From the NCBI RefSeq assembly GCF_010015615.1, contig NW_024468937.1, forward strand, positions 5,981,674 to 6,045,673: a stretch of 64,000 bases of DNA, read 5' to 3'. Source of the DNA: Cucurbitaria berberidis CBS 394.84 (taxonomy: Eukaryota; Ascomycota; Dothideomycetes; Pleosporales; Cucurbitariaceae). Position 1 is the stretch's first letter, and the number at the start of each line of letters is the position of its first letter. Of the stretch, positions 1-9,958 are shown one piece after another. The position numbers were made by a program, and so were the translations under genes. The notes beneath the pieces are model-generated. The model had not been told where the DNA came from, did no database searches, and saw only the letters and a list, made by a program, of their open reading frames with translations.

Positions 1-72
1 GGAGAAGGAGAGGGTAAGGCTGGTGAGATGGTGATAGAGGTGATGAAGGAGGCTATGGGGCCGAACATGTAG
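1..72 (+). CDS. Possible 3' end of a truncated gene
   Basis: Frame 1 is open from the first base and reads GEGEGKAGEMVIEVMKEAMG, then PNM and a TAG at 70-72. The composition (acidic and amphipathic, no rare codons) looks like the C-terminus of a protein whose body lies left of the window. It would be convergent with the Arf-GEF gene ending at 395. The opposite strand also opens from an ATG at 68-66 (MFGPIASFITSI...), so the strand is not certain. No family can be named. Confidence 0.3.
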   Translation, partial: GEGEGKAGEMVIEVMKEAMGPNM

Positions 73-394
73 TTAGTGGAGTGGTTTTTGCATCTGCATG
101 CGAGGAAACAAGGCGTAGTGTGGGGTGGAACTTTACGACGCCGCCTGAAAAGGTTGAAGGGCTTCATGATGCTCACTCATATGTTCCTTACTGGTTGGCG
201 GAGATGGTCTATTGCTCAGGAGTCTTTTTCCATAGTACTGGTTGCGTATTCCATACCAAACGCTATTCTTGGACTCACAGGCCCTCGCATTACGCATCAT
301 GCATACGCGACTTGCTTCACCACTTCTACAATGAATACATGTGATTTGCCTAAACATCAAACTCCTTTACGACTTCGATTTGGAAAAGGAGCTT
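73..394. other. Intergenic, 322 bp
   Basis: Presumed 3' flank of the minus-strand Arf-GEF gene. The short open frames here match nothing and lack splice or start context. No RNA gene or repeat seen. Confidence 0.6.
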
Positions 395-3300
395 CTAACC
401 CTCTTTTTCCCCCGTCTTCTCTTGCACATTTCCGTCTGCGTTTGTCTTTTCTATACCTTCTTGCTCTTCTTTGCTTTTCTGCAACGCCACGTCGGCTTCC
501 TTTGACACACTCTCATCCTTCGATGCATTCGGTCTCACCGGCTTTCCGGCTTCCTCAGGGAACAACTCGGCGAAGAGATGTGGTTGGAAACGGTTGATGC
601 GCTTCCACGTTTCGTTCCAAAGCTCTTGTCGTTCAGGATGTTCATCAGGTGGGGCGAGGTATCCGCCGTTGGACATTACGAGGAGCATGTTCTTGAGGTT
701 TTCGGATACAGCTTCCTCCTGCATCATATCAGCAAGACATTCAGATTACATTGATGAAATTGATGAAAAGTGGAAAAGAGGGAGAAGGATGAGACATACC
801 AGATTATCCCCCTGTCCACTGTTGATCAACCGATCCATAATTGTGATGATCTTGAGCCACAATTCCAACAAATCAATCGTCCCACTCAGTAGGACGAGAT
901 AGTGTAAGAATACCTTTGACAGCAGCGTTGCAGCACGCACACGCGTCTCGCTCATACCAAGCGGGTCCGACTGGTAGACTTCTGGCTTGAGAAGCTGTGT
1001 AATCAAGGGAACGAGCACTTCACTAAAGATAGCAATCCATTCTTTGTGGTCGGGGGAGGCAAGGTGGTTAGAGAGTAGTGTGCGTTGGAGGGAAGAGAAT
1101 GCTTGTTGCCGGATTTCGCGGCAAGGGTTGAGACATTGGTGCGCGAGGGTCTTGAGGATGGGGGACCAATATGCTGTCCAAGCTATTGGTCAACGTTAGC
1201 AAGCCAACAGCATGAAGCAAGTTGTATTTCTTACCCTCAGTGGTCTCTAGATGAGACTGTTCGATGAAGTTTGGCACTCTACTCGATAGCTGGAATACGA
1301 TGGACATGGCGTTGCTTCCTCGTATCACAATCTCGTTGCTCTCTGGCTTCTTCGTCTTCGGTCCTTTGCCGCGTCTTGCAGCCTGATCGTGAAGCTGTTC
1401 TTCCCGTGCGCCTACCTGAGCTGCTGTAGCAAACTCATTCAGCAGCGCTATAGCAGCTTCGTAGTTGTCTGCGGTAATGCCAGGCTGGATGGAGGTAGTA
1501 AGGTCTTCGACGAGTTGGAAGACGTCTCCTGCTACATCGGGCACTCCAGACAATCTGTTCAGAATAGTCCAAAAGTCGGGCGAACCTGCCAATTCACTAC
1601 GGAGGGCATTTGGTCCCTTGCAGCAGTCTGTCAGACCCTTGAGGATTGGCTGCGAGCACTCTTGCAGTAGCGCATCATTGAAGCTTGAGAACGTGTGAAG
1701 GAGGACAGGCGCGCGGATGAAGTCATAGTCCTAGACGTGTTAGCAGAGCTCCAGTGCCAAGGTCAGCTGAGACTTACGTTACTAGCCTTGAGTAGACTCA
1801 AGAGGTAGTACACTGACCGCGCAATCACGACATGGTGGTGTTTCGTCGCGTCGCGGATAACACTTGACAAGGCATCTGTCACATCCTTCGCAAGCTCCTT
1901 GACAGTCTCATCATCCCGTAGTGCTAACACAGTCGCCAACTCCAGGACAAAAACCAGGCCCGGATCGTAGAGCGGGCCTTTACCCTTCTGCCTGGTGCCA
2001 TTCGGTCGCGGATTCGCTCCCGGGATCTCTGGTTTGACAACAATAACTCTTGGTGAGCCATCCTCAGGTATGTGTTCGAGCAATGACATTAGTAACGACC
2101 GTAGTGCTTCCACGGGTAATTGACTGATGTTCGCTAGAATGTCTTCAAAATGGCATTCCTTGACTGTGTCTACGGTGCAAAGCGTATATTCAATCTCCTG
2201 GTCTGATGGCTCCGGGGGTTCATCATTGGCGAAACTCGACACATACGACGTCAACGCCGAGAAAATGCCAGTATCAGCAGGTCGCTCAACGCGGTCGATG
2301 ATTTGCGCAGGGTTTTGCAGAGGTATCGGGGGTAGTGCAAGGGTCTTTTGGAAAGAGAGGAAGTATGGGGGCAATAGTGAGTTGACAAAGAGATTGACCA
2401 TGATGCGGATGAGCTGCCAATGTTAGCGAATGAGTACTGGAGTAGCGTTGAAGGCTTACATGATTCCACCCGTCCCGTATTGAAGCCTCGTGGCTCTTGA
2501 TGACCTGGAACAGCACCACGGTCGCCAATTGTGCTCTGCCATCGCGCCCAAAGCGCACCGCAGTTTCGCTAACCATTACACTCTTCTTGTCGGCTTGTAC
2601 TTCCGTGTTGAGCGATGTGCTCGGAGGAACATCAGGCGCCAATGTACTGATGTATGACAGGCATGAGATGATACGGTCTAATGCATCGCTCAGTCCGTAC
2701 TTTGCGGCTATTTGGGCACATTGGTCGAAGCCCAGCACCACACGCGAAAAGACAGCATCATCCGTAGCTGACATGAACACGTACGACAACGTTGCTATAA
2801 TCGGCTTCCAAGTTGCGGCAAACATATCTGCGTCGAAGATATTCGTATCGCAAAAGACGATATCTGAGGTGGACTGAACCTTAACGAGCAGCTCTTTCCA
2901 CGCATGATCGTAGGCATTTCTGTCGTTGTGCTCTTCAGGCAGGATGATCTCTCTGTTTTTGATAGACTCGAACATGGCCTTCAAATACTCGGGATCAAAG
3001 TCTTTACCGTCATTGACCCCCCTAAGGTTCTTTGCAAAGTCTTCCAACTGCATTCGCTTGTCGCCTCTTAGATTTGGGTTGTGCTGATCAGTATTTAGCA
3101 TAATGACAGCGTACGTGAGGACATAGATAGCATCCTTATTCGCGATGCCTTCAGGTTGCGCCATCTTGAAATACTGCTCGGAGAAATCCGTTACAATGCG
3201 TTCAATGAGTCCAGATTCGCCAGGAAGACGGAAAGCATGTAAAAGTTGTCGGAGCGCTTCGTCAAGTCGTTGCTCTTTGAAGTCAAACAAGCTGATGAAT

Positions 3301-5432
3301 GCGTGCAGTATCGCTTCACTCCCCTTCTTTGAGATGAACTCTCCGAGGACCCTCTTATCCACTCTTGTCGTGCCTTTGACGAACTCGGCGATGCACTTGG
3401 GGTCATCTGGGTCTCTGATGATGCCTTGGGAGGTTAGATACGCAATACCGGCCTTGGGCTTTTCATTGAATTTGGTAGCCCCTCGGATGATGATCGCCTT
3501 TCTGGCTCGCTGTTCACGAAGGGATTCAGCGCTTGGGAAGCCCTCCGTCACGGGCTCCTCGTCCAAGCGATCTGCTATCGATTGCACAAATCCAAGCAAG
3601 GCATCCAGGCACAGTGGTGGCACATTCACGGTACTCCAGGTGGCTGAGTCTGGGAAGGCGTTCCTAGACAGGAGGCCAACAATGTCCATGCAGACGTCTC
3701 CACGATCGATCTCGCAGTCATAGTTGACGAATAATTCAGCCATGAAAGATGGTATCCGCACCAGACCACCGAGGTTCTCCACCATGGCTTCACGAGCATC
3801 GGGTTTCCGCGCACCTCCCTCTAGTCCAAGCTTTTGTCGGTCCTTGACAGGAACCGGTGTCGATCGACCACTGCTGCTATTCTGCTGTGGTGGTTGCTTG
3901 ACGAGACTGGGTGCGTGCGGAACACCCTCGTATAAGGAAGGCTCGATGCCAGGCTCAATTGGAATTTCAACTCGCGGGAAGAGACATGCAACCAAGTAGG
4001 AGAGGTATAGCTCTTGCTGCAACTTGAGCACGTTTCTGCATGTTGCCAACAGAGTCCCTGCCACACGCAATGACTCGTTCAGAATGGCCATGTTGTCTGA
4101 TCTGACTAATTGGAAAATGTGTCGGCATAGTGTATCTTTTGCCAAGTTCGCAAGACTTGGGTGACTTGCTATTGACGGCCCTGCGACCTCGAGTGCCACA
4201 TCAACGATGCGTAATGCCATGACGCGCATAGTGTCTGTATGTTGTCGATCATGCGGGTCGAGAAGATCTACCAGTACACGGAAGAGCTCCCTGATGGAAG
4301 GCAATGAGTATGGTCTGATCTCTAGAGGTTGCTGTGGTTCACCATCTGCTGTTATAGGGAGATCAAGTGTACTGCTTGCGGGATTTACTGTGCTGTCAAT
4401 ATCGACTTGGCCGTTCTCTGAGCCACTCGTCTGCTGGGGTGCCTCGACTTTGTGCTGTGCATACGCCCCCTCGCCGTTCGCCGTTGGGTCCATCTTTAAG
4501 CCGTCCTGCTCGTCCTGCCCTTCGAGCTCTCCGTCTAGCGCTTGAAGTTCATCCGGCGACTCAATCTCTAGTGTCTTCAGTCTCCGGAATATGACCTGGC
4601 ACATGGACACCATAGCAATCTCTGCAGACCGACGGAGCAGTTCAGACAGTCTAGCCTGGCAACACATGCTCAAGCCGGTCTCCATCATCTCGCAGACGCT
4701 CTCGTCCCCGAGTACCTGTCCGCCAGGGCCTGAGATCATGCCCTCCATAAGCTTCAAGATGCGGAGTAGGACAATCTCGTCAGCTGCTGAATCACTAGCC
4801 TCGAACCGGCAGTGTGTGATAGCAGACGAGAGTTGCTGCATAGCTTCTGGCAATCGCGGAGAGTCCTGGCTGATGATACCGTACGACAAGAACTTTGTTA
4901 TAGCAATGAGCGCAAGCGAAGTGATGGGCGCAGAGGTCGACGAGGAGCGGATGACTTGGAGGAAAGGGTGGAGCATGGAGGGCGTATCAAAGGCCCTGAT
5001 ATCTACTGGTAGCATTAGTACAACTCGACCGCTACCCTGACCGTAATGCGTACCTTTGCATCCCTTCAAATCATTTCTCAGGCGCGCAAATGCAGACATC
5101 AAAGGATTGTCCTGTAGGCTCTTGCCCTTCTTCCCTCTCAGACCCCATCTGCTAGGTACGGCTTCCTCTTGTTCGCCAGCGTTGACAATGCCCTGCCCTG
5201 TTCGATCCCGCCGTTGCACGGCGGGAGTCTTGTTCGAAGAGCTACCCAGTATAGCTGATACGGAAGAATGTGCCCAGCGAGCATGCTTCCGCATCGCAGA
5301 CGTGACAGTAATACATTCTGTGACAACCAGAGCTACCGGGTTGACTGCGACGGTAATGGGTCGGGCATCGAGGCTTGCCGTCGTGTCTGTAAGGGTTGGG
5401 CTGACATTGTCTTCGCTTTCGCTGCTGGACAT
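395..5432 (-). CDS. GEA2: Golgi Sec7-domain Arf guanine-nucleotide exchange factor (Gea/GBF1 type)
   Basis: Large ArfGEF that activates Arf1 at the early Golgi for COPI coat recruitment. Six exons: 5432-5054, 5005-2460, 2413-1778, 1730-1235, 1182-800, 718-395, giving about 1587 residues, normal for fungal Gea/GBF1. All junctions are GT-AG and in frame. The Sec7 domain lies near residues 640-830. It holds the catalytic loop FRLPGESGLIER, with the glutamate finger at about residue 723, and AVIMLNTDQHNPN. The upstream DCB/HUS region (VNYDCEIDRGD) and downstream HDS helices (CREIRQQAFSSLQR) are recognisable. The start is the ATG at 5432; a longer frame begins only with TTG. The C-terminus is a charged tail. 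GEA1 and GEA2 cannot be separated in filamentous fungi, which normally have one. Intron 1 is 48 bp and stop-free. MNN9, another Golgi gene, lies upstream on the same strand. Confidence 0.95.
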
Positions 5433-6240
5433 GGCGACGTAGGGCTCGTATTCTTTGGTGGTATGCGACAAAGGGGTGGTGAGCGCGGAAATGGTATCGT
5501 TCGTTCGTTATTGTAGTGGGAGGACCATGGACAGCCAAGTGTCCAATTCAAAACTTCTAAGAGAGGACACGCATCCTTCGAGCTGTAACTGCTGACGAAG
5601 AAGGTTCTGCTAGTTGGGTAAAACCGTGTGTATCGTGTCCTTTGTACAAGTGTCACCGGACGGCAGGCAACAGCAGTAGATAGATGATGTATGGTTTGGA
5701 CGACTTGAACATTTGGGCGTAGCTTCGGAGGTCCGAAACGCCGCCACAGCCACGGGGGCGCAACTTTGGGAGTGCCAAGATGTCAGAGCGAGGATCAAAC
5801 GGCCACTTCGATTCAAAGTAGAGACAAGTCTAGCAATAGAACAGTCGGTTTTCATATGCTAACATACGCAACGCTCACATCTTGCTGCCGAGCTAGTTTA
5901 CAACACCCGTAATGCAACAAGCTGTCTAATGTATACAATCCTCCAAATCTTCAAACGCCCATCAATCTAGAAAGAACACGCATCGGATACCACCAGAAAG
6001 AGACCCGCTCGGCGTATGCTGGTAGGTCTGGCGATGTGCCACGAAGTCCTTCAGGCTCCACTGTAAGCAGGTCGTAAATCGGAAAATTACACGGCTCAGA
6101 TCTGTCTCCAAGATTCAGAACAGAATCGTACAATCGTTGCGGAGCTGTCCCAGCCCGCTATATCTCCCAAATCGTCAATCTGGTTGCGGGTCAGAGACGT
6201 CGCTCCCCGGTATCTCAGTTCGGACGTACTGTGAAAGCCA
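5433..6240. other. Intergenic, 808 bp
   Basis: Lies between the start of the Arf-GEF gene and the stop of MNN9, both minus strand, so it holds the Arf-GEF promoter and 5' UTR and the MNN9 3' UTR. No coding signal, RNA gene or repeat seen. Confidence 0.6.
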
Positions 6241-7863
6241 TCACTTCTCCTCTTTCTCTTTTGATTCTGCCTTCTTGGGCTCCTCCTTGCTTGCTACTTT
6301 TGCCTTTTCGGCTTCCACCTTCTCCTCATTCTTGGCTTTCTGGACCAGGTCCTGGACGGCCGCCTTCTCCTTCTCCCAGTCGGTCTTCTTTTCATCGAAA
6401 GACTCTTTGATCTTGTCCATCCGAGCCTTTTTCGCCTCCTCTTCAGCTTCTTTGGCTTTGCGTTCCTTCTCCATTTCTTCCATGTGTCGGATGTCGTCGA
6501 CGCTAGGCTCGTAGAGATGCCAGATGGTGTAGTGCGGAAGACCCACAACGGAAAACTTCATGCGCTTGGCCATCTGCGAAAGATTAGTCCTGAAACAATA
6601 GCTAGTAGATTGAGACAACTCACTTTGCCAAATCCTTCCGTCTCGGCATGCTTTTCAAAGCTAAAGGCGGGAAAGTGGACACCAGAGCGAAACACCTTGG
6701 CTTTGGCGAGGATACTGACACCGCCGACACCATCAATCTCCATCTCCATATCTGGGTCACCGTACGGGTCGCGAAGATAGGCTAAATGCGGCCGCCAAGT
6801 AGCGTATTCTGCGTATCCCTCAACAATGACCGCGTCCTCGTCAAGCGTGTCCGCGAGGGCGAGGGCAGTCTCGGATTCCTGCCATGAATTCAGATCGTAG
6901 GGCTGTTCTCCTCCAAGCCAATCGGGAAGCGGTCGCCAGACATCTAGACAATATTGTTAGTGATATGAGCTTCAGGTCGCATCGTCTCCATCATACTTGG
7001 TACAATGACATCCTTGTTGTGTCGCATGAGATCCTCCAGGATGGTAAACGGTGCTGTTTCTACATCAACATCTCTCCAGTACACCCAGCTGTGCGTCGGG
7101 CGGAGAGCAGCGCTCAGGAGCCAATTGCGCGCCTGGGCCATTGATTTACGACGACCAGCTTGCGCTGCGAAGCCGTGACGACTCTCAACATCCTGGTTGA
7201 CCTTTTGTCCAAAGTCCTTCTCCATGATGGATATCTCGCCGAATTGTTGTTTTGGCTCCGGGTCAGCCTGCAGCTCTTCCAGTTTCTGCGTCAAGAGAGA
7301 GATTGTATTGTCTTTTGAGTCTCCGACGAGGAAGGCCAAGTCGATAAGATTGTGCGGGTACGTCAAGTTCTTCAAATGGCTGAAGAACATGTTCAGGTGC
7401 GGTGCGGCGTCACGTAGCGGAGCACATAGTAATATCCTCTCCTCTCTTTCCCATCCCCTCGCGGTACCCTGTACATTGTTTAGGTCGTAATATCGCACCG
7501 TCTCGAGTTGCGAGTCATCACTCGAGGTGATGAAACTCAGGGGGCCGGAGCCCAGGTTTGGTCGCAGGTCGGGGAAGAAGAAGAACAGTGCTGTGAGGAA
7601 GAGCGATGCGGCCAGCAGCAGGCGTTGTATTAACTGTCTCCGCCTTCTCAGCGCAGGTTGTGATCGCGGTTGAAATCTGCAATGGCAATGGAAGTTAGAG
7701 TCATGCTTCTTGGAGTCGTGGTAAAGGAGACGCGAGGGAAGCTGCGGCGGGAAAACTGCGCTGAACATTGCGCCTGCGGAACAACGTACTTGTGAGGTTG
7801 AATAGAAAAAGTGCTCCCTCCGGATGAGGGATAGGCCCCGTTGGAGAAGGCCTGGCGGTGCAT
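6241..7863 (-). CDS. MNN9: Mannan polymerase complex subunit, GT62 mannosyltransferase
   Basis: Type II Golgi alpha-1,6-mannosyltransferase of the Anp1/Mnn9/Van1 family that extends the N-glycan outer chain. Exons 7863-7790, 7676-6997, 6943-6624 and 6573-6241 give 468 residues; introns are 113, 53 and 50 bp. The order is a short basic cytosolic tail, one membrane anchor (LLLAASLFLTALFFFF, about 38-58), then the catalytic domain. That domain has YYDLNNVQGTARGWEREER, the metal-binding DVD at about residues 227-229 (YWRDVDVE) and EIDGVGGVSILAKAKVFRSG. It ends in a charged coiled coil (HMEEMEKERKAKE, then Lys/Glu-rich). The start at 7863 has a better context (AAGATG) than the in-frame ATG 11 codons upstream at 7896. 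Mnn9 is favoured over Anp1 and Van1 from family resemblance, without an alignment. Confidence 0.9.
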
Positions 7864-9253
7864 CTTCCCTTTCGACGAAGAATGTAAGGGCAACATTCAG
7901 AGAGACGATTTGCAGATTCGGGACGCACTGAGGTCTCCCTTGGGCACCCCCGGTCAACTTGGACCCGCCAGATCACCACTTCGCTGGAAGCGCGCGACAC
8001 CTCTGAAGCTGCGTTGGCTCTCTTAATCTCACCAAGGTCAATTGCGGTCGGCGACAGCAGTCGCAGGGCAGGTTGGTCCGGCGTGAGAGTCTGCGTTTGT
8101 GAGGCTTACGAGCGTTCTGGGGAGGTTGTCGCGTCTTGGTGAAGTCGAGACAAAGGCTTGGCCCAGGATTTATTTCGCTAAGGCCACCGTTGACGTCCAA
8201 AGGGGCCCTGATGGCTTTAAGTGGCGTCTTATGATGCGGGAAGGCCAGTCAAGGGACTCGACAAGCAGGGCTGGTGAGATGCAGATTCGTGATAGGAAAA
8301 ATTATGGCCAGCTTTCAAGATTACCTGCTGAGGTGCGATGCTATGCCAAGCCCCTAAGATGGACGTTTCAGACCTCCTCGGGCGCGTCAACGAGAGAGCA
8401 ATCATGTGCAGGAGTGCTGATTTCCCAAGCTGGTGACAATGACAATGAGCTCTTTGCTGGATGATTCAACCTGCTGCGCTTGCGCAAGTTCACCGTCTTT
8501 GAGGCTGTGGCTTCCATGCAGCACACGACGCCGCCCCTGGTGGGTGACGACAGACCTCGGGAGGTACCTCGCCCTAATTATGATACGGCCAAGTCCAAAT
8601 CTGAGACGCTCGAAGAACACATTGGCACATGGCATAGATTGCGAAAGTATGGATTGCAGGGCAAATTACATGTTGACTAAACGGGCATAGGGCCCAGGAG
8701 TTGGCCTTCTTTGGGAGAAGTACCAGCCGGCTCACCTGGGCAGAGCCTCATATTCTACAAATCTTCACCTTCATGTCGCCCCGAACTTGTACACGTACAC
8801 GGCCAACGCTATGCAACTTTGGTTGAGGCAACGGGTCCTGAGAAGCTGGTTAGCGAGATTCGCACATCCATGTTGCAGAACCAGCAAAGAACGCTTCTTG
8901 CTCAGACAGCCTTTTTAAGTCACTCCCCACCGCCGGCCTTAGATGGGGCAGCCCAAGACGGAGTGCCACAATCCTCGTGCTCAAAGACCACAATTACGCA
9001 CCGCTGGACTAGCCTGCAGTGCAACTCCACAACCCGTCATCCCGGCCGAAGCCAGTAGAGTGCGAGAGGGTGACCCGGCGGCAGATGTCGTTGAATGGAT
9101 AGACTAGGTTTTCCTCCTAGCGAAGGGGATAGGGATCGAAGTGCTTACCTTGCCATTTGAAAGGACGACGCGCAAGCCAAGTAGGTGGACCTAGAAGAAC
9201 ACGTCAGCAATGTCGTTTCCAAGACGTTCTTAACCAAGTAGAATAAATAAACC
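7864..9253. other. Intergenic, mostly without coding signal
   Basis: MNN9 promoter side plus the 3' part of the minus-strand snoRNA host described separately. Open frames here are short and lack splice-consistent extension. A hairpin (CACTCCCCA with TGGGG and GAGTG arms) lies near 8920-8975 and may belong to a structured intron. Nothing else recognised. Confidence 0.5.
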
Positions 9254-9334
9254 AAGATCAGACAAAGGTAAGCGGTATGTGTTGTCTTCAATAAAGTTCA
9301 GTAGCAGAACTGAAATGATACGTTCATCATTGGA
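9254..9334 (-). ncRNA. snR61: Box C/D snoRNA, U38/snR61-like (LSU rRNA 2'-O-methylation guide)
   Basis: Box C ATGATGA at 9330-9324, box D' CTGA at 9301-9298, a C'-like TTGAAGA, and box D CTGA at 9261-9258. About 73 nt separate the outer boxes, with a short CCA/TGG terminal complementarity. The guide before D' is CAGTTCTGCTA. Ten bases are complementary to the fungal LSU rRNA segment AGCAGAACTG, and the guide matches the human U38 guide as I remember it. By the D+5 rule the target is the A in AGCAGAAC, the site of yeast Am1133 (human A1858). The RNA lies inside a 178-bp intron of the predicted host. The rRNA match is from memory and was not searched. Confidence 0.82.
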
Positions 9335-9703
9335 AAGGGCAGTCGTTGAGAGAGGGATCCTCACTTACCGATGTCAGTTGTCTCATTGTACAAGCTGTCG
9401 AGTTAGTATCAATGCGACTATACTTGCCGAATGCGTGTCCCCTTTAGACATGCAGCATTATCCCTCGCCTACACCGCGTTGCCAGAATAACGCCAAAACC
9501 CATTCTCCATGGTTTGGGAATGAACCGAGAACCGGCGACGGGCTGTGAGGGAAGCCCGATGGTCTATGATCGAATCGACAGACGGCTGAAGATGCAGTAT
9601 GACCTAGCAGTAGCATTCTACATCCGCTGGGGTGCTCGATGGCATCTACGCAAAGTCAGTCAAAGGTCGGAAGCTGAAATGCGAAACCGAACAGTGAGAA
9701 GTC

Positions 9704-9783
9704 GAGATCAGACGGTGGTGCATGTGTTCAATGCTCATTAAAGATCACGAGAACGTAATTCAGGGGGTATCAATCATAAAAGG
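9704..9783 (-). ncRNA. snR55: Box C/D snoRNA, U33/snR55-like (SSU rRNA guide)
   Basis: Box D CTGA at 9711-9708 is preceded by CATGCACCACCGT. Eleven bases (GGTGGTGCATG on the plus strand, 9714-9724) are identical to a conserved 18S rRNA segment around yeast Um1269. This closely resembles the human U33 guide as I remember it. The D+5 base pairs with the U in GGUGGUGCAUG. A degenerate box C (ATGATTGA, near 9777-9770), a D'-like CTGA and a C'-like element lie upstream at normal spacing. The box C deviates from RUGAUGA, so the 5' end is uncertain. The RNA sits just downstream of the GTATGT donor of the host, as expected for an intronic snoRNA. Confidence 0.75.
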
Positions 9784-9958
9784 AGATAATAAAGAGGGAC
9801 ATGATAACATACCTTGCGCGGGAAGTGAGGTGGAAGGAAAGTAGGAGCTCAAGCGAAAGAAAATTGAGCAGGACAACGAAATCTTGGCGGATTAGTCACC
9901 CACATGAGATCACCGCTCGAGATGGCGCGACGAACATTTCCGCACACACACCACTACG

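Larger units (their letters stand above)
8748..9850 (-). ncRNA. Spliced snoRNA host transcript with micro-exons (predicted)
   Basis: The minus strand shows a chain of strong splice signals around two snoRNAs. A donor at 9813/9812 (GCAAG|GTATGT) starts the intron holding the U33-like RNA. A TACTAAC branch and CGACAG acceptor precede a 26-nt exon (9394-9369) ending at GTAAGTGAG. Its intron (9368-9191) holds the U38-like RNA and ends TTCTTCTAG. A 42-nt exon (9190-9149) is followed by GTAAGC, and a GCTAAC...TTCTCAG acceptor precedes an exon starting at 8837. The transcript start is unknown, probably 9814-9958. A 49-codon frame (ATG at 9386, stop 8750-8748) runs in phase across three exons but resembles nothing, so I favour a non-coding host. 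The interval from 9812 to 9395 may contain a further exon. Ends are approximate. Confidence 0.5.
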
